A stretch of DNA of 64,000 nt from Caryophanales bacterium UBA4682 (GCA_002404995.1 DHKY01000006.1:1-64000), one strand, 5' to 3'. Positions 1 to 9,477 are shown, numbered from the stretch's first letter. A program made the numbers and translations. The notes: generated by a model from the sequence alone, not told the origin.

Positions 1-131
1 TTAACTGGTACTATCCTTTTTTGCAAATAAAGTGAGAGAGAAGATTTGGTGTTTATCAAGAAATATTATCGATCTGCTTCTTTCTTTTTCTGTCTGAAAT
101 AACGATAATAGAAAGGATAGGATTTATTATC
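1..131. other. left-edge non-coding stretch, rqcP leader
   Basis: No complete gene is visible. Two short open frames run from the left edge and stop by base 35, so this may hold the last codons of an upstream gene. The part next to rqcP has a GATAAT-like -10 and an AAAGGATAGG ribosome-binding stretch at about 112-121. Confidence 0.4.
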
Positions 132-410
132 ATGAGACTTGATAAATATCTGAAAGTAAGCCGGCTTATAAAAAGAAGAAATGCGGCGAAAGAATTCATC
201 GACAAAGGCTATGTAAAGCTGAACGGAAAAATAGCAAAGCCATCCAGTGAAGTCAAACTAGATGATGTCATTGAAATCTCGTCTCCTGTCGGAAAGACAG
301 TGAGTGCAAGAATCAAACAGATTCGAAGGGTCTCGAAAATCGATGATGCCGATCAGAGGTACGAAATCAGGGAGGAAATGCAGAATGAGGAAAAAGAAAC
401 AAGGAAGTAG
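132..410 (+). CDS. rqcP: S4-domain RNA-binding protein RqcP (YabO family)
   Basis: A 92-residue protein that is almost wholly an S4 RNA-binding fold (residues 1-60, opening MRLDKYLKVSRLIKRR). It has the size and form of RqcP/YabO of Firmicutes, which helps RqcH add C-terminal alanine tails to nascent chains on obstructed 50S subunits. The next two genes are DivIC-like and tilS, the order seen around yabO-divIC-tilS in Bacilli, which supports the assignment over a generic Hsp15-like protein. The gene overlaps the following start by 26 bases, implying translational coupling. All its Arg codons are AGA or CGN, as expected where AGG means Met. Confidence 0.85.
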   Translation: MRLDKYLKVSRLIKRRNAAKEFIDKGYVKLNGKIAKPSSEVKLDDVIEISSPVGKTVSARIKQIRRVSKIDDADQRYEIREEMQNEEKETRK

Positions 411-678
411 TTACTCAAACAAAAAAACTAGGTCCATCATCTACATTTCCATCATGGCCTTTTGCATCATTCTTCTTGCCATAAGGATAATTCTATCTGC
501 CCAGCAAATTCAGAAGAATCATCTCCTGAAAGCAAAGGAAGCTGAAATCGTAGAAAAGTACAAGAACGTAGCCCAGGAGAACAATAATATTAAAGACCAG
601 GATTACGCAGACATCTACTTTGAAGGAAACAACATCTTCATTCCATATGAGGATGTCATCATCGAATATGAACCTTAA
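385..678 (+). CDS. DivIC/FtsB-like septum formation initiator protein
   Basis: A 97-residue small bitopic membrane protein. A basic N-terminus (MRKKKQGSS) is followed by one transmembrane helix at about residues 18-38 and a charged helical, probably coiled-coil, segment to about 75. That is the FtsB/DivIC architecture: these proteins bridge the FtsQ/DivIB and FtsL partners in the divisome. The start at 385 was chosen because GGAGG lies at 371-375. An upstream in-frame ATG at 304 lies inside rqcP and would add an unrelated tail. Position between rqcP and tilS matches divIC of Bacilli. Sequence identity in this family is always low, so the call rests on architecture and context. Confidence 0.7.
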   Translation: MRKKKQGSSYSNKKTRSIIYISIMAFCIILLAIRIILSAQQIQKNHLLKAKEAEIVEKYKNVAQENNNIKDQDYADIYFEGNNIFIPYEDVIIEYEP

Positions 679-1963
679 GCCGATTGCATCGGTTCAACAA
701 TCCCTAAATGATCTATTAAACAAAAAGAATCGGTATCTTCTCGCATTCTCTTCTGGAGGGGATTCAGTTTTTCTTCTTTTTCAGCTTCATTTCTTTTATC
801 AAGAAAAACTAAAAGACCATATCACTTTAGTCTACATCAATTATCATGACTCTCCATTCGTAGCACAGGAAGAAGCCATCTTTTTCCATTATATTTTTCT
901 TTTCGGTTTAACCTATTTCAAAAAAGACGTCCACTACCGGAAGTCTTACGGAAATTTTGAAGAATGGGCTAGAAAATACCGATATGATTATTTTCAGAAA
1001 CTATGTTCCTCCTATCATTATGAGGGAGTTATTACTGCCCATCAGAAAACCGATTTCGTAGAAACTTATCTGCTTCAGCTCAAGAGAAACAATCTGCCAA
1101 AACATTACGGATTAAGTCAGACGTCTTTATATAAAGGTATGCCTATTCTTCGGCCAAGGCTATCCATAAGCAAAGAATCCCTGACCAAACAACTGATAGA
1201 AACCAGAAAGCTCTTCTATGATGACATCACCAATTACAATAGGAAAAAAAGCCGAAACCGTATCCGTCAGGAAATCAAGGAACAGGACAGGGACAGAGTA
1301 ATCAAAGAAGCCGAAAACAAAAACCTTTATCTCTCCTCTCTTTATTCCTGCTTTAGCCAAAGGAAAGCGCCTTTTTCTTTTTCCGACTATTATTCAAGGA
1401 ATATCAATCAAAGAAAGCGATTCTGCTTCTACCTGCTGGAAAAATCACTAAATAAAACGAGGTTCAGCTATGGTCTAGGCAAAAAAAGGTACTCCTTTCT
1501 CTGCAAAAGAGATAGGGGTGTTCTCAAGCTGACAGAAAATTTATTTCTGTATCGTTGGAAGGAAGGTTTTTTCCTTTATTCGGATTTGAACAAGATTTCT
1601 TATCAATATATATTTAAAGAAAAGAAAATCTACCGGAAGAAATATTTTCGAATCGATTTAAAAGATCCCTCTGCCTTCAATAGGAAATTCCTTCCTGTAA
1701 TAGTGAGAAACTACCACAACGGTGATCAACTAGGAACAGACTTAGTTGAAAAAGACGTTTTTGTTTTTCTAAGAAAACAGGGGGTCCCCTCCTTCCTCAT
1801 TCCGATATATCCAGTATTTATACAAAGTGGAAGAATCCAATGTGTGCCTTTCTATAAGGACTTGAAAAAAGAGGGGTTTCCTTTTTCTTTGTCCGTTCCC
1901 TGCTTATTTGTCAGAAACAAGCAATTTTCAGCTGTGATCCCATCAGAAACTATTGAAAAGTAA
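668..1963 (+). CDS. tilS: tRNA(Ile)-lysidine synthase TilS
   Basis: A 431-residue enzyme that puts lysine on C34 of the CAU-anticodon tRNA-Ile using ATP, so the tRNA reads AUA instead of AUG. The N-terminal ATP-pyrophosphatase domain has the PP-loop near residues 28-33, here SSGGDS rather than the usual SGGxDS, and the conserved TAHQKTDFVET stretch. The C-terminal half is divergent, as is usual. The start at 668 overlaps the preceding stop by 11 bases; in-frame ATGs at 647 and 653 sit nearer a GAGG and cannot be excluded. TilS matters here because the lineage has altered methionine decoding, so faithful separation of Ile and Met CAU tRNAs is needed. Confidence 0.85.
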   Translation: MNLKPIASVQQSLNDLLNKKNRYLLAFSSGGDSVFLLFQLHFFYQEKLKDHITLVYINYHDSPFVAQEEAIFFHYIFLFGLTYFKKDVHYRKSYGNFEEWARKYRYDYFQKLCSSYHYEGVITAHQKTDFVETYLLQLKRNNLPKHYGLSQTSLYKGMPILRPRLSISKESLTKQLIETRKLFYDDITNYNRKKSRNRIRQEIKEQDRDRVIKEAENKNLYLSSLYSCFSQRKAPFSFSDYYSRNINQRKRFCFYLLEKSLNKTRFSYGLGKKRYSFLCKRDRGVLKLTENLFLYRWKEGFFLYSDLNKISYQYIFKEKKIYRKKYFRIDLKDPSAFNRKFLPVIVRNYHNGDQLGTDLVEKDVFVFLRKQGVPSFLIPIYPVFIQSGRIQCVPFYKDLKKEGFPFSLSVPCLFVRNKQFSAVIPSETIEK

Positions 1964-2133
1964 AGAAAAAGCAAGGTTTTTTCTATATTTTCGTCTTTTT
2001 TATACATTTTTTGTAGAATTTGATATGAATTGTATTAATTCACTTACACTCCCACTTGAAAAGAAAGGGGTTACAAACTACAATATACGCAGTTGTGAAC
2101 ATCCACATAAAACCACAAAGGAGGGTTTTAAAG

Positions 2134-3534
2134 ATGAAAAAGTATGTCGCATTAAGTTTGACTGCTCTGTCGTTGTTCTCATTAATCGGCTGCAAGAAGG
2201 GAGATTCGGCAACTGTTGCACCGGTTGAAAAGACCCGTGTTCAGAAAGCAATCGAAGAAGCCGAGACCTTAAATTGGGTTGACCTTTATAAGAAAGCTAA
2301 GGATGAATTAAACGGAAAGACCTGGTATGCCTGCGGAAATACTTCACGTGGACAAGGAGCTATGGATGCTTTTATCCAGTGCTTACAAGGAAACAAATAC
2401 GCTGACGACCACAAGAATTTCGTTGAATCCACTGATGCTAATTATGCTGCATTGAAGGCCTACAACAACACGAACTTCTCTGTCACTTCCAACTGGTCCA
2501 ACCAGACTGGCGGCCAGATTTATGACTATGTTGACAATGATATTAAGGGTGCAAAGCAATTAAATAGGGCCCTTATCCAGAACGCAAACGATCTCCAGGC
2601 GAAGGAAATCGATACCGGAAACCTTCTTAACTATATTCCTAAAGAATATAAGCAGGCCGCTCCAAACGAATCGTATGAACCATTAGGCAGGGAACGTAAC
2701 GCTAAGGTCTTCAGGCACAACAACGCCGATGGCAAGAAGGTCAAAAACAGGTGGGAATTTACTGGAACGAACTTCCAGTTCAGGAATTTCCAGAACGAAA
2801 CTGTCGGCCGTAATTTCTTAATCAGGCTCACTCAGGACAAATATGCCGATCAGGTTAAAGCTGCCTATGATGCAATTGAGGACACTACATTAAAAGCAAC
2901 TGCGGATTCTGCTATCAAATATGTCGAAGACAATAACATTGCTAAAATCTATGGCATCACTTCTACCAACGGAAAATATGCCTTAGCTTGGGACTACCTT
3001 GTCGGAAAGAACAACTCCTATGCAACGGATGACGGACCGATCAGGAACGATTTAGCCAAGAAATCCAATGCTGGAAGGAATGGCTTGCTTGTTTATTCCA
3101 AGCTTCGTAAGATTACTGAAACCAAGGATACCTCCGTCAATAATGTCGATATCGTCTCTTACAACACGGATTATAAGGGTGTCGGCGGATATTCCTACAA
3201 GCATTATTGCCAGATTTTCAAAGATGCTCCGTACCCGTATGCTGCTTGCGCTTTCAGCCACTTCATCACCTGCAACCCGGATGGCTTCTATGCCTGGGGT
3301 AAAGATATGGGCTGCTACCCAATCAACACCTCAGTCGGCGTCGATCATTCTCACGGCGGAGAAGGCTGGAAGGTCTACAACGAAGCAACCGGCGAAGTCG
3401 ATAAGGAAATCACTGCCGAAACCAGGAATGATAAGGGATGGAGTTATTGGAAGGATAAATTAGTCGAAGAAGATCCTGTTTACTCTTCTGCACATGCTAG
3501 ACTCTCTGTCTGGCTTGGCACACTGAAAAAGTAA
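2134..3534 (+). CDS. ABC transporter substrate-binding lipoprotein
   Basis: A 466-residue lipoprotein. A signal peptide ends in the lipobox LIGC near residue 20, followed by a long soluble domain without other membrane segments. The ATG at 2134 has a strong AAAGGAGGG ribosome-binding site at about 2117-2125; an earlier in-frame ATG at 2056 would put the signal peptide inside the protein. It heads a three-gene importer locus with a fused permease and an ATPase, so it is the receptor. The partners resemble Fe3+, polyamine or phosphonate importers of the FbpABC/PotABCD superfamily, but I see no residues that fix the ligand. Several AGG codons in the body are Met under the host code. Confidence 0.75.
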   Translation: MKKYVALSLTALSLFSLIGCKKGDSATVAPVEKTRVQKAIEEAETLNWVDLYKKAKDELNGKTWYACGNTSRGQGAMDAFIQCLQGNKYADDHKNFVESTDANYAALKAYNNTNFSVTSNWSNQTGGQIYDYVDNDIKGAKQLNRALIQNANDLQAKEIDTGNLLNYIPKEYKQAAPNESYEPLGRERNAKVFRHNNADGKKVKNRWEFTGTNFQFRNFQNETVGRNFLIRLTQDKYADQVKAAYDAIEDTTLKATADSAIKYVEDNNIAKIYGITSTNGKYALAWDYLVGKNNSYATDDGPIRNDLAKKSNAGRNGLLVYSKLRKITETKDTSVNNVDIVSYNTDYKGVGGYSYKHYCQIFKDAPYPYAACAFSHFITCNPDGFYAWGKDMGCYPINTSVGVDHSHGGEGWKVYNEATGEVDKEITAETRNDKGWSYWKDKLVEEDPVYSSAHARLSVWLGTLKK

Positions 3535-3557
3535 TCTAACACAAAATCAGTAATTGG

Positions 3558-3592
3558 AATAGCGAGATGAGGAGTCATCTCGCTATTCTTTA
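3558..3592 (+). terminator. hairpin between binding protein and permease genes
   Basis: A perfect 13-bp stem (3558-3570 pairing with 3575-3587, loop GGAG) followed by a short T-rich run. It probably limits read-through so that more receptor than permease is made, or protects the 3' end of the receptor mRNA. Confidence 0.7.
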
Positions 3593-3636
3593 TTAAAAAT
3601 CTGTTTATCCGGCTTTATATCCATAGGAGAGAATTA

Positions 3637-5490
3637 ATGGTCAACACAAACATTAATACTGCAAATCCAAGTCCAAAACCGCAAAAAAACGATGAAATCA
3701 GTTCAGCAAGAAAGACTTGGAATAAAATCGCCACTTATTGCCGTAAACCAGACCACATTATCTTGATTGTTTTCGGCATCCTTCTTACTATCGGAATCAT
3801 AGCTCCGATGTTTTCTTTGGTTTCCGATTCTTTTACTATCCATGCAGGCTTTGAAAATAGGTTCTCAGAAAAGGCAATCGGAGCAATTTATCCTTTTGGA
3901 TGGCTTGCCGCTTTTAATCAGAATTACCTCGGATTAGCAAAAACGGTCTTCTGGGTACCGCTAGGACGTTCCTTGATTACTGGCGTCTTAGCCTGTGTCT
4001 TTGCTCTCATTTTCGGTGGAATCACTGCTTACTTAGTTACTCGTACCAACAGGCCGTGCAAATCCTATATTTCCACCATCTTCATCTTCCCGTATATCAG
4101 GCCGCAATGGACATTAGCCTTAATCTGGAAATATTTGTTCTGGACAGCACAGAACCCTGGAGAAACAAATGGCATCCTTGCCAACTGGGGCATCAATTGT
4201 CCAAAATGGCTAACCGAAGGCCTCTTTCCTACCTCGCTGATTCTCGGAATCCACTACGCAGCCTTTGCTTACATGAGGATTGGAAACGTCTTCAAGAATA
4301 GGGATTCTAACCTGGAAGAAGCTGCTACAATTCTCAACACTCCGAAATGGAAGATATTCCTTCGTGTCACTGTCCCGAGGATCACCCCTGCTATCCTTTC
4401 TACTATCCTGCTTGTCTTCTCAAATGCAATTGGTTCTTATCCGATCCCTTATTATTTGAAATACGATAGCCTAGCTGTTGAATACATGCTTCAGAAGAAG
4501 GATTATCCTTCCATGGCAGCAGTCATTGCAATTGTCATGACACTAATTGGATTAATCATTCTTCTCTTCAACACTAGGTCAAGCCGAAGCCGTAAGCAAT
4601 ACACGACTGTCACCGGAAAAGCCGGCCAGGTTGAGCCAGTCAATCTTGGCAAAGTCGGACGCTGGGTTGCCGCTGTACTCCTTATCATCGCTACCGCATG
4701 TACAGCTATTTATCCGATTGTGTCTTTCGCACTACAGACCTTCCTTCCAAATCCTAATGACTTCTCTATGGGATTCACTAACCTATGGTGGACAAATAGA
4801 GATCCAGGCAATTCTGATACAAGGAACGAACTTGGTATCTTATTCAACCCCACTATCTGGTCAGCATTCGGCAATACAGTCAAAATCGGTGTCATTTGTT
4901 CTCTCTTTGCTGGTACAATCGGCAATTTAATTGGTTATGCAGTAAGTAAGAACCGGAAGAGCTTGTTTGCCCAATATGTCAACGCCATGGCTTTCATTCC
5001 TTATTTGCTTCCTTCCATCGGCTTTGGTGCTGCCTTTGCCGTCATCGGCGGAAAGAGGAACAGGATGGGAACCACCGCGCTATTCGTCCTTGTTGGAACC
5101 ATCAAATATATCCCGTTCTCTTCCCGTTCATCGCTAAATGCAATGAGCCAGCTCTCTGGTGAAATCGAAGAAGCAGCAGTCATCCAAAACGCCTCTTGGC
5201 CGAAGCGTATGGGAAAGATCATCATTCCAATTCAGAAATCCTCCTTCATCTCCGGATATACGCTACCTCTGATTACTTGTACGCGTGAGCTTTCTCTGTT
5301 CGTCATGCTTTCTACCAATTCCTCCAGCTTATTGACCTTAGCAAGGAACCACTATGATGAGATTGGTGTTTACGCAAGGTCTTCCGCCTGCAACCTCATT
5401 ATTATCATCTTCGTTTTAGCCGCGAACCTGCTTGTACAATGGACGACTGGTTCACGCCTTGATGGCGGAGTTGCCAGCAGAAGCAAATAA
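3637..5490 (+). CDS. ABC transporter fused double permease (FbpB/ThiP-like)
   Basis: A 617-residue membrane protein made of two tandem BPD_transp_1 permease units. Each unit has its own ATPase-coupling EAA loop: EEAATILNTPKWKIFL near residue 225 and EEAAVIQNASWPKRMG near residue 510. The fused layout is typical of FbpB/ThiP/PhnV-type importers. An N-terminal hydrophilic stretch of about 40 residues precedes the first helix. AGGAG at 3626-3630 sets the start. It is co-oriented with the binding protein upstream and the ATPase 23 bases downstream. Under the standard code many arginines would sit in its helices; reading AGG as Met removes these. Substrate unknown. Confidence 0.85.
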   Translation: MVNTNINTANPSPKPQKNDEISSARKTWNKIATYCRKPDHIILIVFGILLTIGIIAPMFSLVSDSFTIHAGFENRFSEKAIGAIYPFGWLAAFNQNYLGLAKTVFWVPLGRSLITGVLACVFALIFGGITAYLVTRTNRPCKSYISTIFIFPYIRPQWTLALIWKYLFWTAQNPGETNGILANWGINCPKWLTEGLFPTSLILGIHYAAFAYMRIGNVFKNRDSNLEEAATILNTPKWKIFLRVTVPRITPAILSTILLVFSNAIGSYPIPYYLKYDSLAVEYMLQKKDYPSMAAVIAIVMTLIGLIILLFNTRSSRSRKQYTTVTGKAGQVEPVNLGKVGRWVAAVLLIIATACTAIYPIVSFALQTFLPNPNDFSMGFTNLWWTNRDPGNSDTRNELGILFNPTIWSAFGNTVKIGVICSLFAGTIGNLIGYAVSKNRKSLFAQYVNAMAFIPYLLPSIGFGAAFAVIGGKRNRMGTTALFVLVGTIKYIPFSSRSSLNAMSQLSGEIEEAAVIQNASWPKRMGKIIIPIQKSSFISGYTLPLITCTRELSLFVMLSTNSSSLLTLARNHYDEIGVYARSSACNLIIIIFVLAANLLVQWTTGSRLDGGVASRSK

Positions 5491-5513
5491 ATCCATTCAG
5501 GAGAATTAAAACT

Positions 5514-7166
5514 ATGCCAGAAATTAAAATCACGGATGTTGTCAAACGTTGGAAGGATTTCTACGGAAGCGACCATATCACTAGGGACATCCCGGATAAA
5601 TCCTTTGTTGTCCTCCTTGGTCCTTCCGGCTGCGGAAAGACTACTCTGCTCCGTAGGATTGCCGGATTAGAGACTCCGACTTCCGGAGAAATCAAAATTG
5701 GGGATGAAATCGTTTTTTCCTCCAAAAAGGGAATCAACGTTCCTCCGAACAAACGCCATGTCGGCTTCCTCTTCCAGAACTACGCTCTTTGGCCGAACAG
5801 GACTGTTTATCAGAACATCCAGTTTGGTCTGAAGAACATCAAACAGGAAAGGCCGGAAATCGACTTTGATTTTGTCACACGCCAGCAGATTATCCGCATT
5901 TTGAAAGAAAAAGCAGACCGCGTCATCTACTTTGTCAAAGATTCTGTCGATAAGAAAGGCAAAATCAATGAAGATGTTGCCTTAATCAAGTTAATCGACA
6001 ACTTCACGATTTCCAGGTTCACTGCAAAGGAAATCTATGCCTTACACTTAGAAGAAGGTGACAAAGAAAACAAAGCAGCTGCCAAGATTGCAGAATGCGA
6101 AGCAAAGATCAATTCTATTGTCGAAGGATACAAAGCCAAAGGCATCACAATCAACGAAAAAGGCGAGCTTGTCCAGAACGGGGAAGTCAGGATCAAAACC
6201 CGCGGACTTTCCAAAGAAGAATGCGAACAGGCTATCCGCCGTGTTGCCCGTATCGTCAAAGTCGAAGAATTCAGGAAGCGTTATCCGAATGAACTCTCTG
6301 GCGGACAGCAGCAGCGTGTTGCCATTGCTCGTACCTTAGCACCAGAACCGAAGGTCATCTTCATGGATGAGCCTCTCTCGAACCTGGATGCCAAGCTTCG
6401 TCTTGAAAGGCGTTCGGAACTAAAGCGTCTTCATGTCGAAACAGGTGCAACATTTGTCTACGTTACCCACGATCAGCTCGAGGCAAGGACCCTTGCCAGC
6501 CGCATCTGCTTAATCAACAATGGATCACTCCAGCAGTATGATGCACCTCTGACGGTCTACAGCCGTCCGAACAACCTGTTCGTTGCCGACTTTGTCGGTA
6601 ATCCGGCTAGGACTTTGAGGGAAACCAAAGTTCACCAGAAAGAAGACGGAACCATCGAATGTGTTTTCTTTGATTCTGTTCACGCTGTTTTCAAGCCGAG
6701 CAAGCCTCTCAATCTCAGTGAGGAAATCACTCTTCGCAATGAGGAAATGGCAAAGGCCAAGGCTGAAAAAGAGGCCAGGAAACAGGAAAAAGGTTACGTT
6801 GAAAAGCTCAACAAGGATACAACCTTCAACTACAAGATTACCAAGACCGATGGCATCTATGAGCGGAAAGAAGAACATGATCCAACGGATGAAGACTATA
6901 TCTTAGGCGTCCGTCCGGAGTTCATCACCCTTGCCGAAGGAGAAGGAAAAGGCAGGGATGCGATTGTCTACTCCGCTAGGCCGAGTGGTAGGGAAACCAC
7001 CATCAAGATGGATATCAACGGCTATGTCGTCACCGGTGTCATCTTCGGTGCCAACGACTTCAAAGTCAACGAGCATATCAAAGTCGGATTCAAAGGAAAC
7101 GACATCCTACTCTTTGATAAGACCAGCGAGAAACTGATTTCCGCTGGTTCACTCAAACTCCTCTAA
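5514..7166 (+). CDS. ABC importer ATPase with ~120-residue insert before the signature motif
   Basis: A 550-residue ATPase, against about 350 for FbpC/PotA proteins. Walker A GPSGCGKTT is at residues 36-44, the Q-loop FQNYALWPN near 87, the signature LSGGQQQR near 261, then Walker B FMDEPLSNLD, the H-loop VTHDQLEAMT and a C-terminal TOBE-like region. The distance from Q-loop to signature is about 175 residues instead of about 50. The extra part is charged and helical (roughly 103-250). Similar enlarged ATPases are known in Mollicutes. Diagnostic AGG codons fall at Met sites, as in LLRMIAGLE and LRLEMRSEL. It energises the double permease encoded directly upstream. Confidence 0.85.
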   Translation: MPEIKITDVVKRWKDFYGSDHITRDIPDKSFVVLLGPSGCGKTTLLRRIAGLETPTSGEIKIGDEIVFSSKKGINVPPNKRHVGFLFQNYALWPNRTVYQNIQFGLKNIKQERPEIDFDFVTRQQIIRILKEKADRVIYFVKDSVDKKGKINEDVALIKLIDNFTISRFTAKEIYALHLEEGDKENKAAAKIAECEAKINSIVEGYKAKGITINEKGELVQNGEVRIKTRGLSKEECEQAIRRVARIVKVEEFRKRYPNELSGGQQQRVAIARTLAPEPKVIFMDEPLSNLDAKLRLERRSELKRLHVETGATFVYVTHDQLEARTLASRICLINNGSLQQYDAPLTVYSRPNNLFVADFVGNPARTLRETKVHQKEDGTIECVFFDSVHAVFKPSKPLNLSEEITLRNEEMAKAKAEKEARKQEKGYVEKLNKDTTFNYKITKTDGIYERKEEHDPTDEDYILGVRPEFITLAEGEGKGRDAIVYSARPSGRETTIKMDINGYVVTGVIFGANDFKVNEHIKVGFKGNDILLFDKTSEKLISAGSLKLL

Positions 7167-7189
7167 TTATTATCACACTCCATTAGATT

Positions 7190-7225
7190 AACAGGCTGCC
7201 AGAAACACTGGCAGCCTGTTTTTTC
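7190..7225 (+). terminator. intrinsic terminator after importer operon
   Basis: An 11-bp stem (7190-7200 with 7210-7220) with loop AGAAACACT, followed directly by a run of Ts. Confidence 0.9.
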
Positions 7226-7328
7226 ATAGGTAAGGAAGACAACAACTCTCTTAATTGTTTTCTTATTGTACCTGTTCCAAAATCAGCAGATTTGGAATAG
7301 AATTAATATTGAAAAAGAGGTATTGAAC

Positions 7329-9014
7329 ATGGCAGAACGTGACTATCAAAGCATTTATCAGACTTGGCTTGAGAAAGTCGATGATGTTGACTTATCCAAA
7401 GAACTCAAGGCAAGGAATGATTCACAAATCGAAGATGCCTTCTACCGGGACTTGGAATTCGGAACCGGAGGTCTGCGCGGAGTTATCGGAGCCGGCACGC
7501 ATCGAAGGAACATCTATACTGTTGCTAAGGCAAGCCAAGGCTTATCGAACTATATCTGTAAGCATTATCCGAGTGAAAAGCGGTCTGTCGCTATTTCACG
7601 GGATAGTCGTCTGAAAAGTGATGTTTTTGCTAAAATCGCAGCTCGCGTCTTTGCTGCAAATGGAATAAAAGTCCATATTTATCCTCAGATTTCGCCTGTT
7701 CCGACTCTTTCTTTTGCAACTCGCTACCTGCATTGCTCTGCCGGTGTCATGGTCACAGCAAGCCATAACCCTTCCAAATACAATGGTTACAAGGTCTATG
7801 GAGAGGATGGCTGCCAGATTACAACAGAAGCGGCTGCCGAAGTCTTATCTGAAATCGAATCCATTGATATTTTCAAGGATATCAAGCTTGTCTCCTATGA
7901 TGAAGGTTTCGAAGAAGGACTGATTTCCTATATTCCTCCAAAGGTCCTGACTACCTTTATTAAAGAAGTGAAGAGCCAGTCCCTTTTAGGAGAAGAAAAA
8001 ATCGATAAGAATGTTGCCATTGTCTACACTCCATTAAATGGAACCGGGCTCATTCCGGTCACTCGTACCTTAGAAGAATCCGGATATACGAATATCACCG
8101 TCGTTAAGGAGCAGCAGTTCCCTAACGGCTATTTTCCAACTTGCCCGTTCCCGAATCCGGAAATCAAGGAAGCCATGGCCTTAGGAAGGAAATATGCGAA
8201 GGAAAATAACGCAGACCTTCTCCTAGCAACCGATCCGGATTGTGACCGTGTCGGAATCGCTGTCCGGAATAAAGAGGGCGACTATCAGCTGATTAGTGGC
8301 AACCAGACTGGAAGGCTTCTCTTCGATTACATCTGCAGCCGTCGCATCGCTTTAGGAATCAGGCCAGATGAGCCGGTACTTGTTAAAACCATCGTTACTT
8401 CCGATAGGGCAGAAAAAATCGCTGATCATTACCATGTTAAGACCATCAATGTCTTAACTGGATTCAAATACATCGGAGAACAGATCGGTCTTCTTGAAAA
8501 GCACGGAAAAGAATCCGACTACATCTTCGGATTCGAGGAATCCTATGGATGTCTGACAGGAACCTATGTCCGTGATAAGGATGCTGTCGATGGTGCCTTC
8601 AGGATCTGCGAAAGGTTCGCCTACTATAAGTCCAAAGGTATCTCCCTTTTAGACAAGCTCGAAGAACTCTATAAGACCTACGGATACACGAACAATTCAC
8701 TCCATAACTATGAGTTCGATGGTTCCTCTGGCTTTGAGAAGAGGCAAGCCATCAGGAAGAAATTCCGGTCCGGAATCGACGAAATCGGCGGAAAGAAAGT
8801 CATCAAGACCTTTGATTACCTCCCTGGACTCGATGGACTTCCGAAAGCAGATGTCCTCAAATTTGTCTTAGAAGATGAATCCTCTATCATTGTCCGTCCT
8901 TCCGGAACAGAACCAAAATTAAAAGCCTACATTTCCGTCACAAAGGAGACGAGGAAGAAAGCCAAAGAAGAAGATCAAGTCATCGCTGATAACTTAGCCG
9001 GATTTTTCAAGTAA
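7329..9014 (+). CDS. pgcA: phosphoglucomutase/phosphomannomutase, long form
   Basis: A 561-residue alpha-D-phosphohexomutase. Domain 1 carries the phosphoserine loop TASHNPSKYNGYKVYG, domain 2 the metal site DPDCDR, domain 3 the sugar-binding loop FEESYGC and domain 4 the phosphate-binding RPSGTEPKLKAY. Length and motifs match the PgcA/PGM2-like group that interconverts glucose-1-P and glucose-6-P. The start at 7329 has AGAGG at 7316-7320. It stands alone between two terminators. A second, shorter family member lies nearby on the other strand, so the two probably divide the work between glucose and mannose or glucosamine phosphates. Confidence 0.9.
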   Translation: MAERDYQSIYQTWLEKVDDVDLSKELKARNDSQIEDAFYRDLEFGTGGLRGVIGAGTHRRNIYTVAKASQGLSNYICKHYPSEKRSVAISRDSRLKSDVFAKIAARVFAANGIKVHIYPQISPVPTLSFATRYLHCSAGVMVTASHNPSKYNGYKVYGEDGCQITTEAAAEVLSEIESIDIFKDIKLVSYDEGFEEGLISYIPPKVLTTFIKEVKSQSLLGEEKIDKNVAIVYTPLNGTGLIPVTRTLEESGYTNITVVKEQQFPNGYFPTCPFPNPEIKEAMALGRKYAKENNADLLLATDPDCDRVGIAVRNKEGDYQLISGNQTGRLLFDYICSRRIALGIRPDEPVLVKTIVTSDRAEKIADHYHVKTINVLTGFKYIGEQIGLLEKHGKESDYIFGFEESYGCLTGTYVRDKDAVDGAFRICERFAYYKSKGISLLDKLEELYKTYGYTNNSLHNYEFDGSSGFEKRQAIRKKFRSGIDEIGGKKVIKTFDYLPGLDGLPKADVLKFVLEDESSIIVRPSGTEPKLKAYISVTKETRKKAKEEDQVIADNLAGFFK

Positions 9015-9018
9015 TAGT

Positions 9019-9052
9019 AAACAGGACTGCCAAAAGACAGTCCTGTTTTGTT
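9019..9052 (+). terminator. intrinsic terminator after pgcA
   Basis: An 11-bp stem (9019-9029 with 9038-9048) followed by a T-rich tail. Confidence 0.9.
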
Positions 9053-9459
9053 TTCTTAATATTTTTCAGATTACTTCTATATCACCTTTCTTTAGGACCT
9101 GTGTCTGGATAATAAATAAGATAGTGAAAACCAATACTTAAAGGGGCTACTGAATCAAACGAGATTTCTGAGAAAGCAATTTCTATATGACCAGTAATCC
9201 AAAAAGACTAAATAGCGACTGGATGAAAAGATAAAACTCAGGTATTGCGTTGCTAAATAAAGAAAAAACAAGTCCTTGACCTCATGTACAAGCCAGGATT
9301 TTCAATCTACAACGAATATATGATAAATATGCCCCTTGATGCGTCTTATGGAACGAAAGTGACTGTGATGCAACTGTGTTGCCGATGGTCACTTTTTCTT
9401 TTCATAACTTTATATTTTTGAACATCAAAAATGCTGACCCATTCAATAGCAATATAAAA
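9053..9459. other. intergenic region with an IS-end-like segment
   Basis: No credible gene. At 9277-9294 an 18-base segment matches 15 of 18 bases of the right end of the IS remnant at 52304-52321. A nested hairpin with a T tail follows at 9356-9395. The stretch could be the scar of an old insertion or carry a small RNA ended by that hairpin; no clear promoter was found. Confidence 0.35.
9356..9399 (+). terminator. orphan terminator-like hairpin
   Basis: Outer stem 9356-9363 with 9388-9395, inner hairpin GCAAC/GTTGC (9370-9374 with 9378-9382), then Ts. No gene lies directly upstream on this strand, so the transcript it ends is unknown. Confidence 0.55.
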
Positions 9460-9477
9460 GGGACCCAATTGGGTCCC
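9460..9477 (-). terminator. terminator of the HAD-phosphohexomutase operon
   Basis: A perfect palindrome GGGACCCAATTGGGTCCC followed on the minus strand by TTTTAT, downstream of the gene ending at 9525. Confidence 0.8.
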
